Shown in pieces: positions 26,836 to 36,395 of a stretch of 64,000 nucleotides of DNA. The stretch is from the NCBI RefSeq assembly GCF_000381265.1, contig NZ_KB906263.1:124001-188000 (forward strand), in the 5' to 3' direction. The translations under genes were made by a program, and so were the position numbers. The notes below the pieces were generated by a model that saw nothing but the letters and a program-made list of their open reading frames with translations, had not been told where the DNA came from and searched no databases. This DNA comes from Curvibacter lanceolatus ATCC 14669 (lineage in GTDB: Bacteria > Pseudomonadota > Gammaproteobacteria > Burkholderiales > Burkholderiaceae_C). How positions within the stretch are numbered: the first letter of the stretch is position 1; every line of letters starts with the position of its first letter.

Positions 26836-27656
26836 GCCGCTGAGTGTAGAGCCTGTTCCGTGTCTCCCTCGGGTCGGGCGGCAGTCACCGCGTCAAAACG
26901 GGCCAGGTAGTGCGCTTGCTCGGTGCCGCACCAGCGGTCCCACCAGGTGAACCACAGCCCGTAATTGCCACGGCCGTTCTCGTGGTGCATGTGGTGGTGG
27001 GTGGTGGTGGTGAAGTGCCGGCCCAGCCAGTGACGGGCAAAGCCGCTGGGCAGGGTCTCGATGGACAGATGACCATGGGCGTTGCGGATGATCTGGTGCA
27101 GCGAAAACACCAGCAGCACCCCGCCGTGCACGGGCACGGCCCACAGGATCAGGGGGGTGATCAAGCCATTGATCAAGGCCTCGACCGGGTGGAAGGCATA
27201 GGCCGCCCAGGGCGAGGGGTTGCGCGAGCGGTGGTGCACCCCGTGAAAGCGGCGAAACAGCCAGCGCGAATGCAGCAGCCGATGCGTCCAGTAGAAATAG
27301 GCATCGTGAAACACCAGCATCAGCGGCAGGCTGAGCCAAAACCAGGCCCAGCCGTATTGGTCGGGCTGCCGGTAGATCACGAACTGGCCGTTCCAGATCA
27401 GGGCCACCACGCCCAGGCTGACGCCGGCGAACACCGCCATCGACAGCAGCGAGTAGACGATCTCGCGCCTCAGATCGCCGCGGCGCGGCCAGCCTGAGAT
27501 GACGCGGTGCGCCAGGCGCCGGCGCAGCAGGCCGTGCACCCCACCCCACAGCAGCAGGGCCACAAGCAAGTAGCGCCCGGCCTCCACCAGGTAGCTGCCC
27601 GCCCACACCTGCAGCAGCAGGCGGCTGCTGTCGGCATCCATGCCCGGAAAATTCAT
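26832..27656 (-). CDS. Sterol desaturase / fatty-acid hydroxylase superfamily protein
   Basis: 274-residue integral membrane di-iron enzyme. About four TM helices carry the eight-histidine pattern: HDAYFYWTHRLLH, FHGVHHRS and HHHMHHENG, plus a distal His in the LHQIIRNAHGHL region. It inserts oxygen or double bonds into lipid substrates in the inner membrane; the substrate is unknown and sterols are unlikely in this host. A strong Shine-Dalgarno (AAGGAG) lies 6 bp before the ATG. Co-transcribed with the DUF2905 gene. Confidence 0.88.
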   Translation of the reverse strand: MNFPGMDADSSRLLLQVWAGSYLVEAGRYLLVALLLWGGVHGLLRRRLAHRVISGWPRRGDLRREIVYSLLSMAVFAGVSLGVVALIWNGQFVIYRQPDQYGWAWFWLSLPLMLVFHDAYFYWTHRLLHSRWLFRRFHGVHHRSRNPSPWAAYAFHPVEALINGLITPLILWAVPVHGGVLLVFSLHQIIRNAHGHLSIETLPSGFARHWLGRHFTTTTHHHMHHENGRGNYGLWFTWWDRWCGTEQAHYLARFDAVTAARPEGDTEQALHSAA

Positions 27657-27766
27657 ATCGGCTCCTTGTTCAGCGTGTCATGCGGCGGTCTGCGAAGGCT
27701 TGAGCCTCACCAGCGCCACCGGTCTGAATCAATTCTGCCCAGCGCCACCTTGGGCCCAGCTGAAGA

Positions 27767-29185
27767 TCAGACTTGGCGTGGCAAAGCCGGCAGGCGAACC
27801 TCAAAGCCGACGCCCGCCCCCGCAAGGCCTGGCCCCAGGCGGGCGTCGCCGCCCAGCGAGCGTGCCGCCTGGCGCACGATGGCCAGGCCCAGGCCGGCAC
27901 CACCCGCTCCGCCGGCCTGCTGGCCCCGGCCCCGCACAAAGCGCTCGAAGATCTGGGACTGCTCGGCCTGCGCGATGCCCGGCCCGTCGTCGCGCACCGC
28001 CAGGGCCAGCGCGCCGTCCGCTTGCAGGGCCAACGTGACCTGCACCCGCCCACCACGGCGTGCGCCATAACGCAAGGCGTTGTCGAGCAGGTTGTCGAGC
28101 ATCGATTGCCAGGCGCTGGCCGGCCGCGGCCAGGCCAGGCTGTCGGGGCTGTCCAGGTCCAGCTCCACCCCGGCGGCCAGGGCACGCGGGCTGAAGGCGG
28201 CCAGGCTCTGCCGGCACAGCTCGGCCACATCGACCCGTGCCGCATCGGGCACCGGCCTGGCCTCGTCCAGGGCGGCCAGCACCAGCAGTTGCTGGGTCAG
28301 GTGCGAGGCGCGCTCGATGGCCTGCTGCAAGCCGGCGTGCGCGGCCTGGCGCTCGGCCTCGCTGTCGGCCTGCAGCAGCCAATGGGCCTGGGCAGCCATC
28401 ACGGCCATCGGGGTGCGCAATTCGTGGGCCGTGTCCTGCAGGCGGGCGCGCTCCAGGGCCAGGCGCTCACGCAGGCGGCCCAGCACCGCGTTGAAGGCCA
28501 CGCCCACGGTGCGGATCTCGGTGTAGCGCTCGTCCACCACCAGGGGCGACAGGTCATCCCCCCGGGCTTGCTGCAGCTGGGCGCTGAGCTGGCTCAAGGG
28601 CCGCAGGCCGCGCCACACCACCAGCACCACGGGCAACAGCGCAAACGGAAAGGCGATCAGCAGGTTGGGCAGCAGGTCGCTGGCGATCCAGGCCAGGGCC
28701 GTGCTGTCGGCCAGGCCCACGGTGGCCAGGCGCAGCGACCAGCGCGCGTCGTCCACCTGGGCCACCCAGTACAGGCGGCCCTGCAAGGTCTGCTCCTGCA
28801 CCCGGCCGGGTTGTCCCAGCAGGGCCTGCTCGCCGAGGGCCGCGCTGGCATACAGGCGCTGCCCGCCCTCGCGGGCGCGCAGCTCCAGCCACAGCGGCGC
28901 CAGCGCGTGGCCCTGGTTGCTGGCCGGGTCGGCGCGTGAGGCGTTCAGCATGATGTCGGCCGTGGCCGCCACGGTGGCGGCGTCGGCCGGCTGCTCGATG
29001 ATGCGCAGGCCCTGCACCATCACCTGGGCCAACTTGAGCAAGGCCGCATGGTCGCTGACCGAGTGTTTGAAGCGAGCGTAGTTGTAGCCTGTGAGCACCA
29101 GCTGCACCAGCACAAAAGCCAGGCCCAGGGCCAGCATCAGGCGGCGCATCAAGGAAACGGGCTGGGTGGGTCGGCGCGTGCCCAC
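27767..29185 (-). CDS. Sensor histidine kinase
   Basis: 472 residues. TM1 is near residues 13-33, a periplasmic sensor spans ~35-165, and TM2 is ~170-190 (LLIAFPFALLPVVLVVW). A HAMP-like linker follows. The HisKA box has the phospho-accepting His in DTAHELRTPMAVM (~250). The HATPase domain shows LDNLLDNALRYG, DDGPGIA and GGAGLGLAIVRQ. It starts with GTG at 29185, 3 bp after the response-regulator stop; an ATG at 29149 is possible. The QseC/TctE-like architecture leaves the signal unknown. Confidence 0.9.
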   Translation of the reverse strand: MGTRRPTQPVSLMRRLMLALGLAFVLVQLVLTGYNYARFKHSVSDHAALLKLAQVMVQGLRIIEQPADAATVAATADIMLNASRADPASNQGHALAPLWLELRAREGGQRLYASAALGEQALLGQPGRVQEQTLQGRLYWVAQVDDARWSLRLATVGLADSTALAWIASDLLPNLLIAFPFALLPVVLVVWRGLRPLSQLSAQLQQARGDDLSPLVVDERYTEIRTVGVAFNAVLGRLRERLALERARLQDTAHELRTPMAVMAAQAHWLLQADSEAERQAAHAGLQQAIERASHLTQQLLVLAALDEARPVPDAARVDVAELCRQSLAAFSPRALAAGVELDLDSPDSLAWPRPASAWQSMLDNLLDNALRYGARRGGRVQVTLALQADGALALAVRDDGPGIAQAEQSQIFERFVRGRGQQAGGAGGAGLGLAIVRQAARSLGGDARLGPGLAGAGVGFEVRLPALPRQV

Positions 29186-29188
29186 GGC

Positions 29189-29845
29189 TCAGGCCTTCAA
29201 CAGGTAGCCCACACCGCGCACGGTGTGGATGCGCTCAGGCCCCAGCTTGCGGCGCAGGTTGAACACATGCACCTCCAGCGCATTGAAGTCGATGGCTTCG
29301 CCCAGCGGCTCCAGGCGCTGGGCCAGAAAACCCTTGGGCACCACCGCGCCGGGCTCGCGGGCCAGTTCGAGCAGCAGCTTGAACTCGCGCGGGGTCAGCT
29401 CCAGCGGCTGGCCTTCCAGGCGGGCCACATGGGCCCGCGGCTCCAGGGTGAGCGGCCCCACGGTCCAGACTTCGCTGGCTTGGCGGGCGTAGCGGCGCAG
29501 CACCGCGCGGATGCGCGAGATCAGCTCGGCCGGGGCAAAGGGCTTGACCAGGAAGTCGTCGGCGCCGCCGTCCAGCCCCTCCAGCCGGTCTTGCAGGGCC
29601 GAGCGCGCCGTGATCACGATCACCGGCACCGCACTGGCCTGGCGCCGCCACTGCGCCAGCAGCTGCAAGCCGTCGCCATCGGGCAGGCTGAGGTCCAGGA
29701 GCACGCAGTCGACCCAGGCGTGGTCGACCACCGCTGGCGCATCGGCCACGCGGCGCAACCACTCGCAGCTGAAACCCTCCAGCTTGAGTGCGGCCTGCAG
29801 GGCGCGGCCCAGGTCCAGGTCATCTTCGATCAGCAGCAGGTGCAT
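29189..29845 (-). CDS. OmpR-family response regulator
   Basis: 218 residues. The receiver has acidic residues EDD (8-10), a phospho-Asp in VLLDLSLPDG (~52) and Lys in DFLVKPF (~101). A C-terminal winged helix follows (LTPREFKLLLELAREPG, then EVHVFNLRRKLG and HTVRGVGYLL). It resembles QseB/TctD/PmrA regulators. It forms an operon with the kinase downstream. No obvious dedicated target gene is adjacent. Confidence 0.92.
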   Translation of the reverse strand: MHLLLIEDDLDLGRALQAALKLEGFSCEWLRRVADAPAVVDHAWVDCVLLDLSLPDGDGLQLLAQWRRQASAVPVIVITARSALQDRLEGLDGGADDFLVKPFAPAELISRIRAVLRRYARQASEVWTVGPLTLEPRAHVARLEGQPLELTPREFKLLLELAREPGAVVPKGFLAQRLEPLGEAIDFNALEVHVFNLRRKLGPERIHTVRGVGYLLKA

Positions 29846-29899
29846 GGCGGCAAGGGTGACACAGACAAGCTTGGCGCTGGCTTAAGGCCCTTCAGACCC

Positions 29900-31042
29900 T
29901 CAGAGCCGGTGCGTGCGATCACCGCGGGCAAAGCCCAAGGGCTGCCAGTCGGCCCCGCGGCCCAGGGCGATGACCTTGAAGAACTCGCCCATCTCGTGCT
30001 CGGTGATGAGCTTGAGCGTCATGCTGCGCACGCCCAGGTCGTCGGCGGGCATCAGCTCCAGCAGGCCGCAGTTGATCAGAAAGTGGGCCTGGGTGGTGTA
30101 GCCCAGCACATCCAGCCCCGACTCCTGCGCCGCCAGCGCGATGCCCGTGAAGTTGACGTGGGCGGTGATGTCCTTCAGGCCCGGGTCGGCCAGGGGGTCG
30201 CTGTCGGCGCGGTGGCCGCGGTGGCACATCACCGTGCCCATGTGGCGCTGCGGGTGGTAGTACTCGCTCTCGCCAAAGCCGTAGTCAATCAAGAAGATCG
30301 CGCCGCACTCCAGGTGGTCCGACAGGGTGCGCACAAAGGCCTCGCCCTGGGGGTGGATCTCGGTCAGGTAGTCGTGCGGGCCCTCGATGTCCAGCGGCGG
30401 GCGCAGTTCGGTCGGGCGGTCGGCCCACACCAATTGGCCTTGCTGCACCGCCACGCCGCGCTCATGCCAGGCCCCGCTCACGCGGGCCAACAGTTGCACC
30501 GGCATGGCGTCCAGCACCTCGTTGCCCACCACCACGCCGCTGAAGCGCTCGGGCAGTTCGGTGGCCCAGTGCACCCGGTCGCCAAAGGCGGCCAGGGCTT
30601 GCCGCTGGCGCTCGCGCAGGCTGCCCGACAGGTCGACGATGGTGTAGCGGCGCACCCGCTCGCCCAAAGCCGTCAACAGCTGCAGCGCCAGCGCGCCTGA
30701 GCCGGCGCCGAACTCCCACAGCTCATCGGTGCTGGTGGCCTCCAGCGCCTGCGCCAGTTGTTTAGCAAGGGCCTGGCCAAACAGCGGCGACATCTCGGGC
30801 GCGGTGACAAAGTCGCTGCCCGAGCCCGGCAGGGTGCCGAACTTGCGGCTGTCGTTGGCGTAATAGCCCAGGCCGGGGGTGTAGAGGGCGGCCGCCATGA
30901 AGGCGTCAAAGCCCAGCCAGCCGCCAGCCGCCTCGATGTCGCGCTGCAGGCGGCTCAGCAAGGGGTTGTCGGTCGACGCATCGGCTGCGAGGGGGAAATC
31001 TGTGGGGGACATGGGGTTCGTGCTCACCCGCTTATTGTCCAT
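29900..31042 (-). CDS. MidA/NDUFAF7-like class I SAM methyltransferase
   Basis: 380 residues. SAM-binding motif WEFGAGSGALA, SDFVTAPEMSPLFGQAL and the family-specific PHDYLTEIHPQ identify the DUF185/MidA family. The mitochondrial member NDUFAF7 methylates an arginine of a complex I subunit; the bacterial role is assumed similar but unproven. ATG 31042 is chosen; 31012 (MSPTDF) is an alternative, and neither has a strong Shine-Dalgarno. Divergent from the pteridine reductase gene. Confidence 0.85.
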   Translation of the reverse strand: MDNKRVSTNPMSPTDFPLAADASTDNPLLSRLQRDIEAAGGWLGFDAFMAAALYTPGLGYYANDSRKFGTLPGSGSDFVTAPEMSPLFGQALAKQLAQALEATSTDELWEFGAGSGALALQLLTALGERVRRYTIVDLSGSLRERQRQALAAFGDRVHWATELPERFSGVVVGNEVLDAMPVQLLARVSGAWHERGVAVQQGQLVWADRPTELRPPLDIEGPHDYLTEIHPQGEAFVRTLSDHLECGAIFLIDYGFGESEYYHPQRHMGTVMCHRGHRADSDPLADPGLKDITAHVNFTGIALAAQESGLDVLGYTTQAHFLINCGLLELMPADDLGVRSMTLKLITEHEMGEFFKVIALGRGADWQPLGFARGDRTHRL

Positions 31043-31119
31043 GCTCAGGGCCCCCGTTCGCTTCGCCCCAATGCCCCTGAGGTGTGCAGGGCGCGGTGGC
31101 GGCGTGGACAATCGCCCCC

Positions 31120-31902
31120 ATGACCGAAGCAAGTGTTGAATCCGTCGAACTGCCGCGCACCGTGCTGATCACGGGCGCCGCCCGGCGCCTGGGCCGCGAC
31201 ATGGCGCTGGACCTGGCCCGCCACGGCTGGCGCGTGGCCGTGCATTACCGCCACTCGCAGGCCGATGCCGAGGCCACCGCGCAGGACTGCGCCGCCCTCA
31301 CCCCCGGCGCCACCGCCTTTGGTGCCGATCTGCAGGACGAGGCCGCCGTGCGCGACCTGGTGCCCCGCGTGGTGGCGGCCCTGGGGCGGCTCGATGCGGT
31401 GGTCAACAGCGCCTCGCTGTTCGAACACGACGACGTGGGCACCTTCAGCTTTACCGCCCTGGAGCAGCACCTGCGCAGCAATGCCGGCGCCCCCATCCTG
31501 CTGGCCCAGGCCCTGCATCAGCATTTGCAAACGCGCCAGGCCCAGGGGGCGGTGGTCAACCTGCTGGACCAGAAGCTCTGGAACCAGAACCCCGACTTCC
31601 TCAGCTACACCCTGTCCAAAGCCGCCCTGGAGGCCGCCAACACCATGCTGGCCCACGCGCTGGCCCCGCGCCTGCGCCTGGTGGGCGTGGCCCCCGGGCT
31701 GACCCTGACCAGCCACATGCTGAGCGACGAGAAATTTCAGCAACTGCACAGGCTGTCGCCGCTGGGGCGATCGTCCTCCAGTGCCGACGTGGCCGCCACG
31801 GTACGATTCGCGCTGGAAAACGCCTCCATCACCGGCACCACGCTGCTGGTGGACGGCGGCCAGCACCTGATGCGCTTCGAGCGCGACTTTTCGCTCATGT
31901 GA
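31120..31902 (+). CDS. Pteridine reductase / dihydromonapterin reductase-like SDR
   Basis: 260-residue short-chain dehydrogenase. The NADP motif TGAARRLGRDMA matches the Arg-containing variant typical of pteridine reductases (PTR1/FolM). A catalytic YTLSKAALE (YxxxK) and the C-terminal GTTLLVDGGQH are present. It probably reduces dihydro- to tetrahydropterins or moonlights in folate supply. It overlaps or abuts folB, which supports a pterin role. ATG 31120 is chosen over an upstream in-frame start. Confidence 0.85.
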   Translation: MTEASVESVELPRTVLITGAARRLGRDMALDLARHGWRVAVHYRHSQADAEATAQDCAALTPGATAFGADLQDEAAVRDLVPRVVAALGRLDAVVNSASLFEHDDVGTFSFTALEQHLRSNAGAPILLAQALHQHLQTRQAQGAVVNLLDQKLWNQNPDFLSYTLSKAALEAANTMLAHALAPRLRLVGVAPGLTLTSHMLSDEKFQQLHRLSPLGRSSSSADVAATVRFALENASITGTTLLVDGGQHLMRFERDFSLM

Positions 31903-31928
31903 ATGAGCCCTTACATCGCCATTTCACC

Positions 31929-32303
31929 ATGAGCTACAACACCAAAGGCACCCAGATCCTGACCCTGAGCGGCCTGCGCTTCGACGCCAACCTGGGCATC
32001 CTGGAGCACGAAAAGACCAGCCCCCAGCCGATCCAGGTCGATGCCGAACTCAACCTGGGTACCCAGCCCCTGCTGCCCACCGACGACGACATCCACCATG
32101 TGCTCGACTACCGCAAGGTGCGCCAGATCATCATCAACGAGTGCACCGCCGAACACGTCAACCTGCTGGAGAGCCTGATCGGCAAGCTGGCCCACCGCCT
32201 GATGCAACTGCCCGGCGTGCTGGGCGTGCGCGTGAAGATCGCCAAGCTGGAGATCTTTGAAGACTGCGAAGTGGCGATCCGGGTGGAGACGGGGCATTGG
32301 TGA
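31929..32303 (+). CDS. folB: Dihydroneopterin aldolase
   Basis: 124-residue enzyme of folate synthesis (dihydroneopterin to 6-hydroxymethyl-dihydropterin plus glycolaldehyde). Family features: LSGLRFDANLGILEHEK, VLDYRKVRQIIINEC, HVNLLESLIGKLAHRLM and the C-terminal VKIAKLEIFED. A GTG at 31899, overlapping the SDR stop as GTGA, would add 10 residues and is a real alternative. A second, decayed copy of its 3' end lies at 34505-34655, beyond the sulfatase gene. Confidence 0.92.
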   Translation: MSYNTKGTQILTLSGLRFDANLGILEHEKTSPQPIQVDAELNLGTQPLLPTDDDIHHVLDYRKVRQIIINECTAEHVNLLESLIGKLAHRLMQLPGVLGVRVKIAKLEIFEDCEVAIRVETGHW

Positions 32304-32486
32304 GCCCTGACGGGCCCATGATGGCCACGAAACATTTGGTAAACATTCATTACGGAATGATGACAAGCAACGCCTGAGTATTTGAAAATCATCTCCTAGA
32401 CTCGATTTCATACGACCGGTCGTCGACACGGAGCCCCCCTGCCCGGCGAATCGCTTGTGCGAATCAAGAGCTGTCAGGGAGAAAAA

Positions 32487-34385
32487 ATGTTCACAGGTCT
32501 TCAAGTTGCTCGCCTGAAACGCGGGGGCTTGGCTTTGCTGCTTCTGCTTTCCAAGCCCATCGTGGCGGGTTGGTGTGAGTTGCGCGCTCGAATGCGGGCT
32601 TTCGCCTGGGTGTTTCTTTGCGGAAGCTTCTGGGCCATGTCCTGGATGCGCCTGCAACTGGTCAACCGGACGGTTGGCGACTACTCGGGCTGCCCGAGCC
32701 ATTGCTTTGATGGGGTGGTCTTTGGCAGCGACGCCTTGATCTTCGCGATTCTGCTGGCCCTGGTGGGCCTGTCCTGGCTGATGCCGCGCCTGATCCGTAC
32801 CGTGCTGGCGATGGCGGGCGTGCTGCTGATCGTCTGCTTCGCCGTCGACATTGCCGTCTTCGACCTGCTCAACAATCGGCTCAACCTGCCCGACATCCTG
32901 CGTTATGCCGGACATGTCCGGCTCAACAGCACGGTGGCCCTGCCCACATTCAGCTCAGCCCGCTCTGTCGCACTGCTCTGCTTGACGGGCCTGACCGGCT
33001 TGTCCTTGGTGGTGCTCACCTGGAGGCGCACGCCTGGCGCCTCGCGGGCATCCGGTCTGTGGCCCATCCTGGTGGTCCCTCTGCTGCTGGGGATGCACGA
33101 GGAGGCCGATGAAGTCGGACACATCGCGGCCAACAATTACCGCGATCTGATCACCATCAACCTGCCCAGCGGGGAAGACCAAGCCTATTCCGCAGCGTTG
33201 CACAACACACTCGAGCACGCCGCCGCCCCGCCGAGCACCTGCCTGGCCCCCACCCGATCCCCACACCCTCGACCGGTGATCCTGCTGGTGGTCGAATCGC
33301 TGTCGCTGTACCACAGCCAAGTCATGTCGGGGCTGGGCCACGAATTGCCACAACTGGACGAACTGGCCCAGAAATACAGCTACATCGAATCGTTCTACGC
33401 CAACGGATTCACCACTGACGGCGGACTGATCGCCTTGTTGACGGGTCACGTACCGCTGCCCACCGTTCACCGATACCAGAGTTTCAACGCCTATGAAGGC
33501 TTCGAGAATGACAGGCATCAGGCCTTCAAGCAGTTGCGTGCTGCTGGCATCTCGACCTGGTACTTCAGAACCGCCGACCTCGGCTTTCTCAACACGGGCG
33601 CCTGGCTGCGTCACCTGGGCTTCGACCACGTCGAGGGGCCCGAGAACGCTTTCTATCAAGGTTTGCCACGCGGGTCTTTCAATGAACCTGGAGACCATGC
33701 CTTGTATCAGCGCTTTCTGCATTGGTACGCAAACGAGCGGGACAACGACCGCTTCTTCGCCGTGCTCCAGACCACCACCACCCACCCGCCGTTCCGAATT
33801 CCGGGCCAACCCGGTCACAACGAAAACAACGCTTTTCGCTATGCCGATCAAGAGATCGGGCAATTTGTGCGAACGCTGGAGCAACAGCACTTTTTTGACC
33901 GGGGGCTGCTGGTCATCACCGGTGACCATCGCAGCATGACGGTCCGTCGACCGGGCGAACAAGCCCTCCTGGGCACGGAGGCACCGGCGCGCATCCCTGC
34001 GGTCCTGCTGGGGGCTGAGTTCAGGCAAGGCGGCCCGCTGCCGGGGCGTTGGCAGCAAACCGATTTCCTGCCCTCGCTGCTGGCAGCCAACGGCCTTCGC
34101 TCTTGCACCGATGCCTTCACCGGGCGCTTCCTCGGCTCACCCGTTGAACCCGAGGTGATTCTGCACGCCCAGGGTCTGGCCCGTGACCGGGTGCTGGTCA
34201 GGTTGCGCGGCCAGGATGAGCCGCTGGAAATCGAACTCGATGGCGATCAAACCCATTGGGTCAACCCGCCACCCAGCGAACCCCTGGATGTGGTTCAGGA
34301 AATCAACCGTCAGCGGGCGATGCGCCCCGATGCCCCGGAAAATTTCACCGAAAACCTGCTCCGGTGGTACGGGCTGACATCATGA
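32487..34385 (+). CDS. Membrane sulfatase / LTA-synthase-like phosphotransferase
   Basis: 632 residues. The N-terminal ~210 residues contain about five to six TM helices; the rest is an alkaline-phosphatase-superfamily domain facing the periplasm. Visible sites: metal ligand in VILLVVESLSLYH, nucleophile Thr in NGFTTDGGLIALLTG (~307), THPPFR and the metal-binding VITGDHRSM. Relatives transfer phosphoglycerol or phosphoethanolamine to glycans or lipids; the acceptor here is unknown. ATG 32487 has AGGGAGAA upstream. Base composition is lower in GC than its neighbours (30 of 60 G+C at 33361-33420), and codon use differs, so it looks acquired. It splits folB from ttcA. Confidence 0.85.
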   Translation: MFTGLQVARLKRGGLALLLLLSKPIVAGWCELRARMRAFAWVFLCGSFWAMSWMRLQLVNRTVGDYSGCPSHCFDGVVFGSDALIFAILLALVGLSWLMPRLIRTVLAMAGVLLIVCFAVDIAVFDLLNNRLNLPDILRYAGHVRLNSTVALPTFSSARSVALLCLTGLTGLSLVVLTWRRTPGASRASGLWPILVVPLLLGMHEEADEVGHIAANNYRDLITINLPSGEDQAYSAALHNTLEHAAAPPSTCLAPTRSPHPRPVILLVVESLSLYHSQVMSGLGHELPQLDELAQKYSYIESFYANGFTTDGGLIALLTGHVPLPTVHRYQSFNAYEGFENDRHQAFKQLRAAGISTWYFRTADLGFLNTGAWLRHLGFDHVEGPENAFYQGLPRGSFNEPGDHALYQRFLHWYANERDNDRFFAVLQTTTTHPPFRIPGQPGHNENNAFRYADQEIGQFVRTLEQQHFFDRGLLVITGDHRSMTVRRPGEQALLGTEAPARIPAVLLGAEFRQGGPLPGRWQQTDFLPSLLAANGLRSCTDAFTGRFLGSPVEPEVILHAQGLARDRVLVRLRGQDEPLEIELDGDQTHWVNPPPSEPLDVVQEINRQRAMRPDAPENFTENLLRWYGLTS

Positions 34386-34504
34386 ACTGGCCTGTCCATG
34401 CCCCGCGGCTCACCCGTGACGGTCTGCACCCCATTGGCAATGGGTCGCCGGGTTCGACAGGCCGCGAGCACCCTGCGCTCGACCCAACGCCTCAGGCTGT
34501 GTGT

Positions 34505-34655
34505 TGGAAAGGAAAGCGCGATCGGTCAGCGAACCCACCGTTTGATCCGGCTGCCCGGCGTGCTGGGCATGCCCGTGCAGGTCGCCAAGCTGGAAATTTT
34601 AGAAGACGGCCAAATGGCCATCCCAGCGGAGACGAGGCATCGATAAGACCTGCGT
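34505..34655 (+). pseudogene. Remnant of a folB 3' end
   Basis: The frame THRLIRLPGVLGMPVQVAK (continuing LEILEDGQMAIPAETRHR) aligns without gaps to the last ~37 residues of FolB (AHRLMQLPGVLGVRVKIAK...). By eye the DNA is about 80 percent identical over ~110 bp. Similarity fades upstream near 34505 and continues a few bases past the stop. There is no start and no N-terminal two thirds, so it is a fragment, and the small open frame is not a gene. It lies directly before ttcA, where intact folB would be expected in an undisturbed folB-ttcA arrangement. Confidence 0.75.
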
Positions 34656-34706
34656 GAGCCAGCACAAACAGAGCCAACTTCCGGCTCCAATGCGACAATA
34701 AGCGCC

Positions 34707-35651
34707 ATGAATGCCGTTTGGATTGACCCCGAAACCACCGCCTCCACCGAGGATGCGGACGCCCAGAAGCGCGAACTGAAGATCGAGCGCGAGACCCACA
34801 AGCTGGAAAAGCGCCTGTGCCGCCAGGTGGGCCAGGCCATTGTCGACTTCAACATGATCGAAGCCGGTGACCGCATCATGGTGTGCATGTCGGGCGGCAA
34901 GGACAGCTACGGCATGCTCGACATCCTGCTCAAGCTCAAGGCGCGTGCGCCCATCAGCTTCGAGCTGGTGGCCGTCAACCTCGACCAGAAGCAGCCGGGC
35001 TTTCCCGACCACATCCTGCCCGAGTACCTGGCCGGCCTGGGCATCCCCTTCCACATCGAGACCCAGGACACCTACTCCATCGTCAAGGAGAAGGTGCCCG
35101 AGGGCAAGACCATGTGCAGCCTGTGCAGCCGGCTGCGCCGCGGCATCCTGTACCGCGTGGCGCGCGAGCTCAAATGCAACAAGCTGGCCCTGGGTCACCA
35201 CCGCGACGACATGCTTCAGACCTTCTTCCTGAACATGTTCTTTGGCGGCAAGCTCAAGGGCATGCCACCGAAGCTGGTCAGCGACAACGGCGAGTTCACG
35301 GTGATCCGCCCACTGGCCAATGTGGCCGAAAAAGACCTGATCCGCTGGGCCGAGCACCGCCAGTTCCCCATCATCCCCTGCACGCTGTGTGGCAGCCAGG
35401 AGAACCTGCAGCGCAAGCAGGTCGGCAACATGATCCGCGACTGGGAGAAAAAGCACCCCGGCCGCATCGAGAACATGTTCACGGCGCTGCAAAACGTGGT
35501 GCCCTCGCACCTGATGGATGCCAAGCTGCACGACTTCAAGAACCTGCGCCCCACCGGCATCGCCGACGACGAGGGCGACAAGGCCTTTGACCACGAAGAG
35601 TTTCCCGCCAGCAGCCCGGCCCTGAACGGCCTGCAGGTGGTGCAGCTCTGA
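34707..35651 (+). CDS. ttcA: tRNA 2-thiocytidine(32) synthetase
   Basis: 314-residue enzyme that thiolates C32 in tRNAs using ATP and an Fe-S cluster. The PP-loop [12 protein letters not shown] (~residue 60) is present. The cluster/active-site cysteines are in [11 protein letters not shown] (CxxC, ~135) and PCTLCGSQ (~225). The length is typical. The start is in a region still showing the folB scar just upstream. Confidence 0.95.
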   Translation: MNAVWIDPETTASTEDADAQKRELKIERETHKLEKRLCRQVGQAIVDFNMIEAGDRIMVCMSGGKDSYGMLDILLKLKARAPISFELVAVNLDQKQPGFPDHILPEYLAGLGIPFHIETQDTYSIVKEKVPEGKTMCSLCSRLRRGILYRVARELKCNKLALGHHRDDMLQTFFLNMFFGGKLKGMPPKLVSDNGEFTVIRPLANVAEKDLIRWAEHRQFPIIPCTLCGSQENLQRKQVGNMIRDWEKKHPGRIENMFTALQNVVPSHLMDAKLHDFKNLRPTGIADDEGDKAFDHEEFPASSPALNGLQVVQL

Positions 35652-35691
35652 AGTTTCCGCATCCGACACCCACCGGGGTCAGGAGATCCAC

Positions 35692-36342
35692 ATGACGAGC
35701 AAACGCGCAACGACACGATGGCCCGGGCTGCTCTGGCTGGGCCTGCTGGTCCTGCTGCTGAGTGGCTGTGCCAGCACCCGCTGGGAGGTCGAGAGCGATG
35801 TCGAGACCTATGCCAGCACCCCGGTGGTGGCGCCGGGCAGCCGATTCCGCTTCGAGCGCCTGCCCTCGCAGGAACAGGCCACCCCGCCTGAAACCCAGGC
35901 CCGCATCGAGGCCCTGGCCCAGAAGGCGCTTGAAAAGGTGGGCCTCCAGCGCGACGACGCCAACGCCCAGTTCAGCGTGCAGGTGGGCGTGCGCACCACC
36001 ACCGTCACCGACCCCTTTGCCCCCTACCCCTTCGGCGGCTGGCCCGGCTATGGCTGGTCGGGCCGGGTCTGGGCCGGGCGTGGCATGTACTACGGCTCGG
36101 GCACGCGCGGCATCTGGGGCGGCATGCCCTATGCGCCGCCGCGGGTGCTGCGCGAGGTGGCCCTGCTGATCCGCAGCCACACCGATGGCAAGCCGGTGTA
36201 CGAGACCCACGCTGCCAGCGACGGCCTCACCCGCAGCGAAGAAGTCACCCTGGGCGCGCTGTTCGAGGCCTCGCTGCAAGGCTTTCCGACCCCGCCCAAA
36301 GGCCTCAGGCGCGTCAACATCGACGTGATGATGCCGCCCTGA
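35692..36342 (+). CDS. DUF4136-type lipoprotein
   Basis: 216 residues. The N-terminal signal ends in a lipobox (VLLLSGCAST), so it is a lipoprotein. The body has the DUF4136-like pattern: SRFRFERLPSQEQ, IEALAQKALEKVGLQ, ANAQFSVQVGVRTTTV, and an aromatic/Gly loop before VLREVALLIRSHTDGKPVYETHA. Function unknown. It lies 40 bp after ttcA and may be co-transcribed. Confidence 0.82.
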   Translation: MTSKRATTRWPGLLWLGLLVLLLSGCASTRWEVESDVETYASTPVVAPGSRFRFERLPSQEQATPPETQARIEALAQKALEKVGLQRDDANAQFSVQVGVRTTTVTDPFAPYPFGGWPGYGWSGRVWAGRGMYYGSGTRGIWGGMPYAPPRVLREVALLIRSHTDGKPVYETHAASDGLTRSEEVTLGALFEASLQGFPTPPKGLRRVNIDVMMPP

Positions 36343-36395
36343 ACGCCACCGGGTGCAAACGCTGGTGGCTTCAACGGACGCCTAGAATGACCGCC

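Noticed and set aside
34256..34657. Open frames of 133 and 82 codons before ttcA
   Set aside because: Part overlaps the sulfatase end; the rest is the folB remnant without a start or N-terminal domain.
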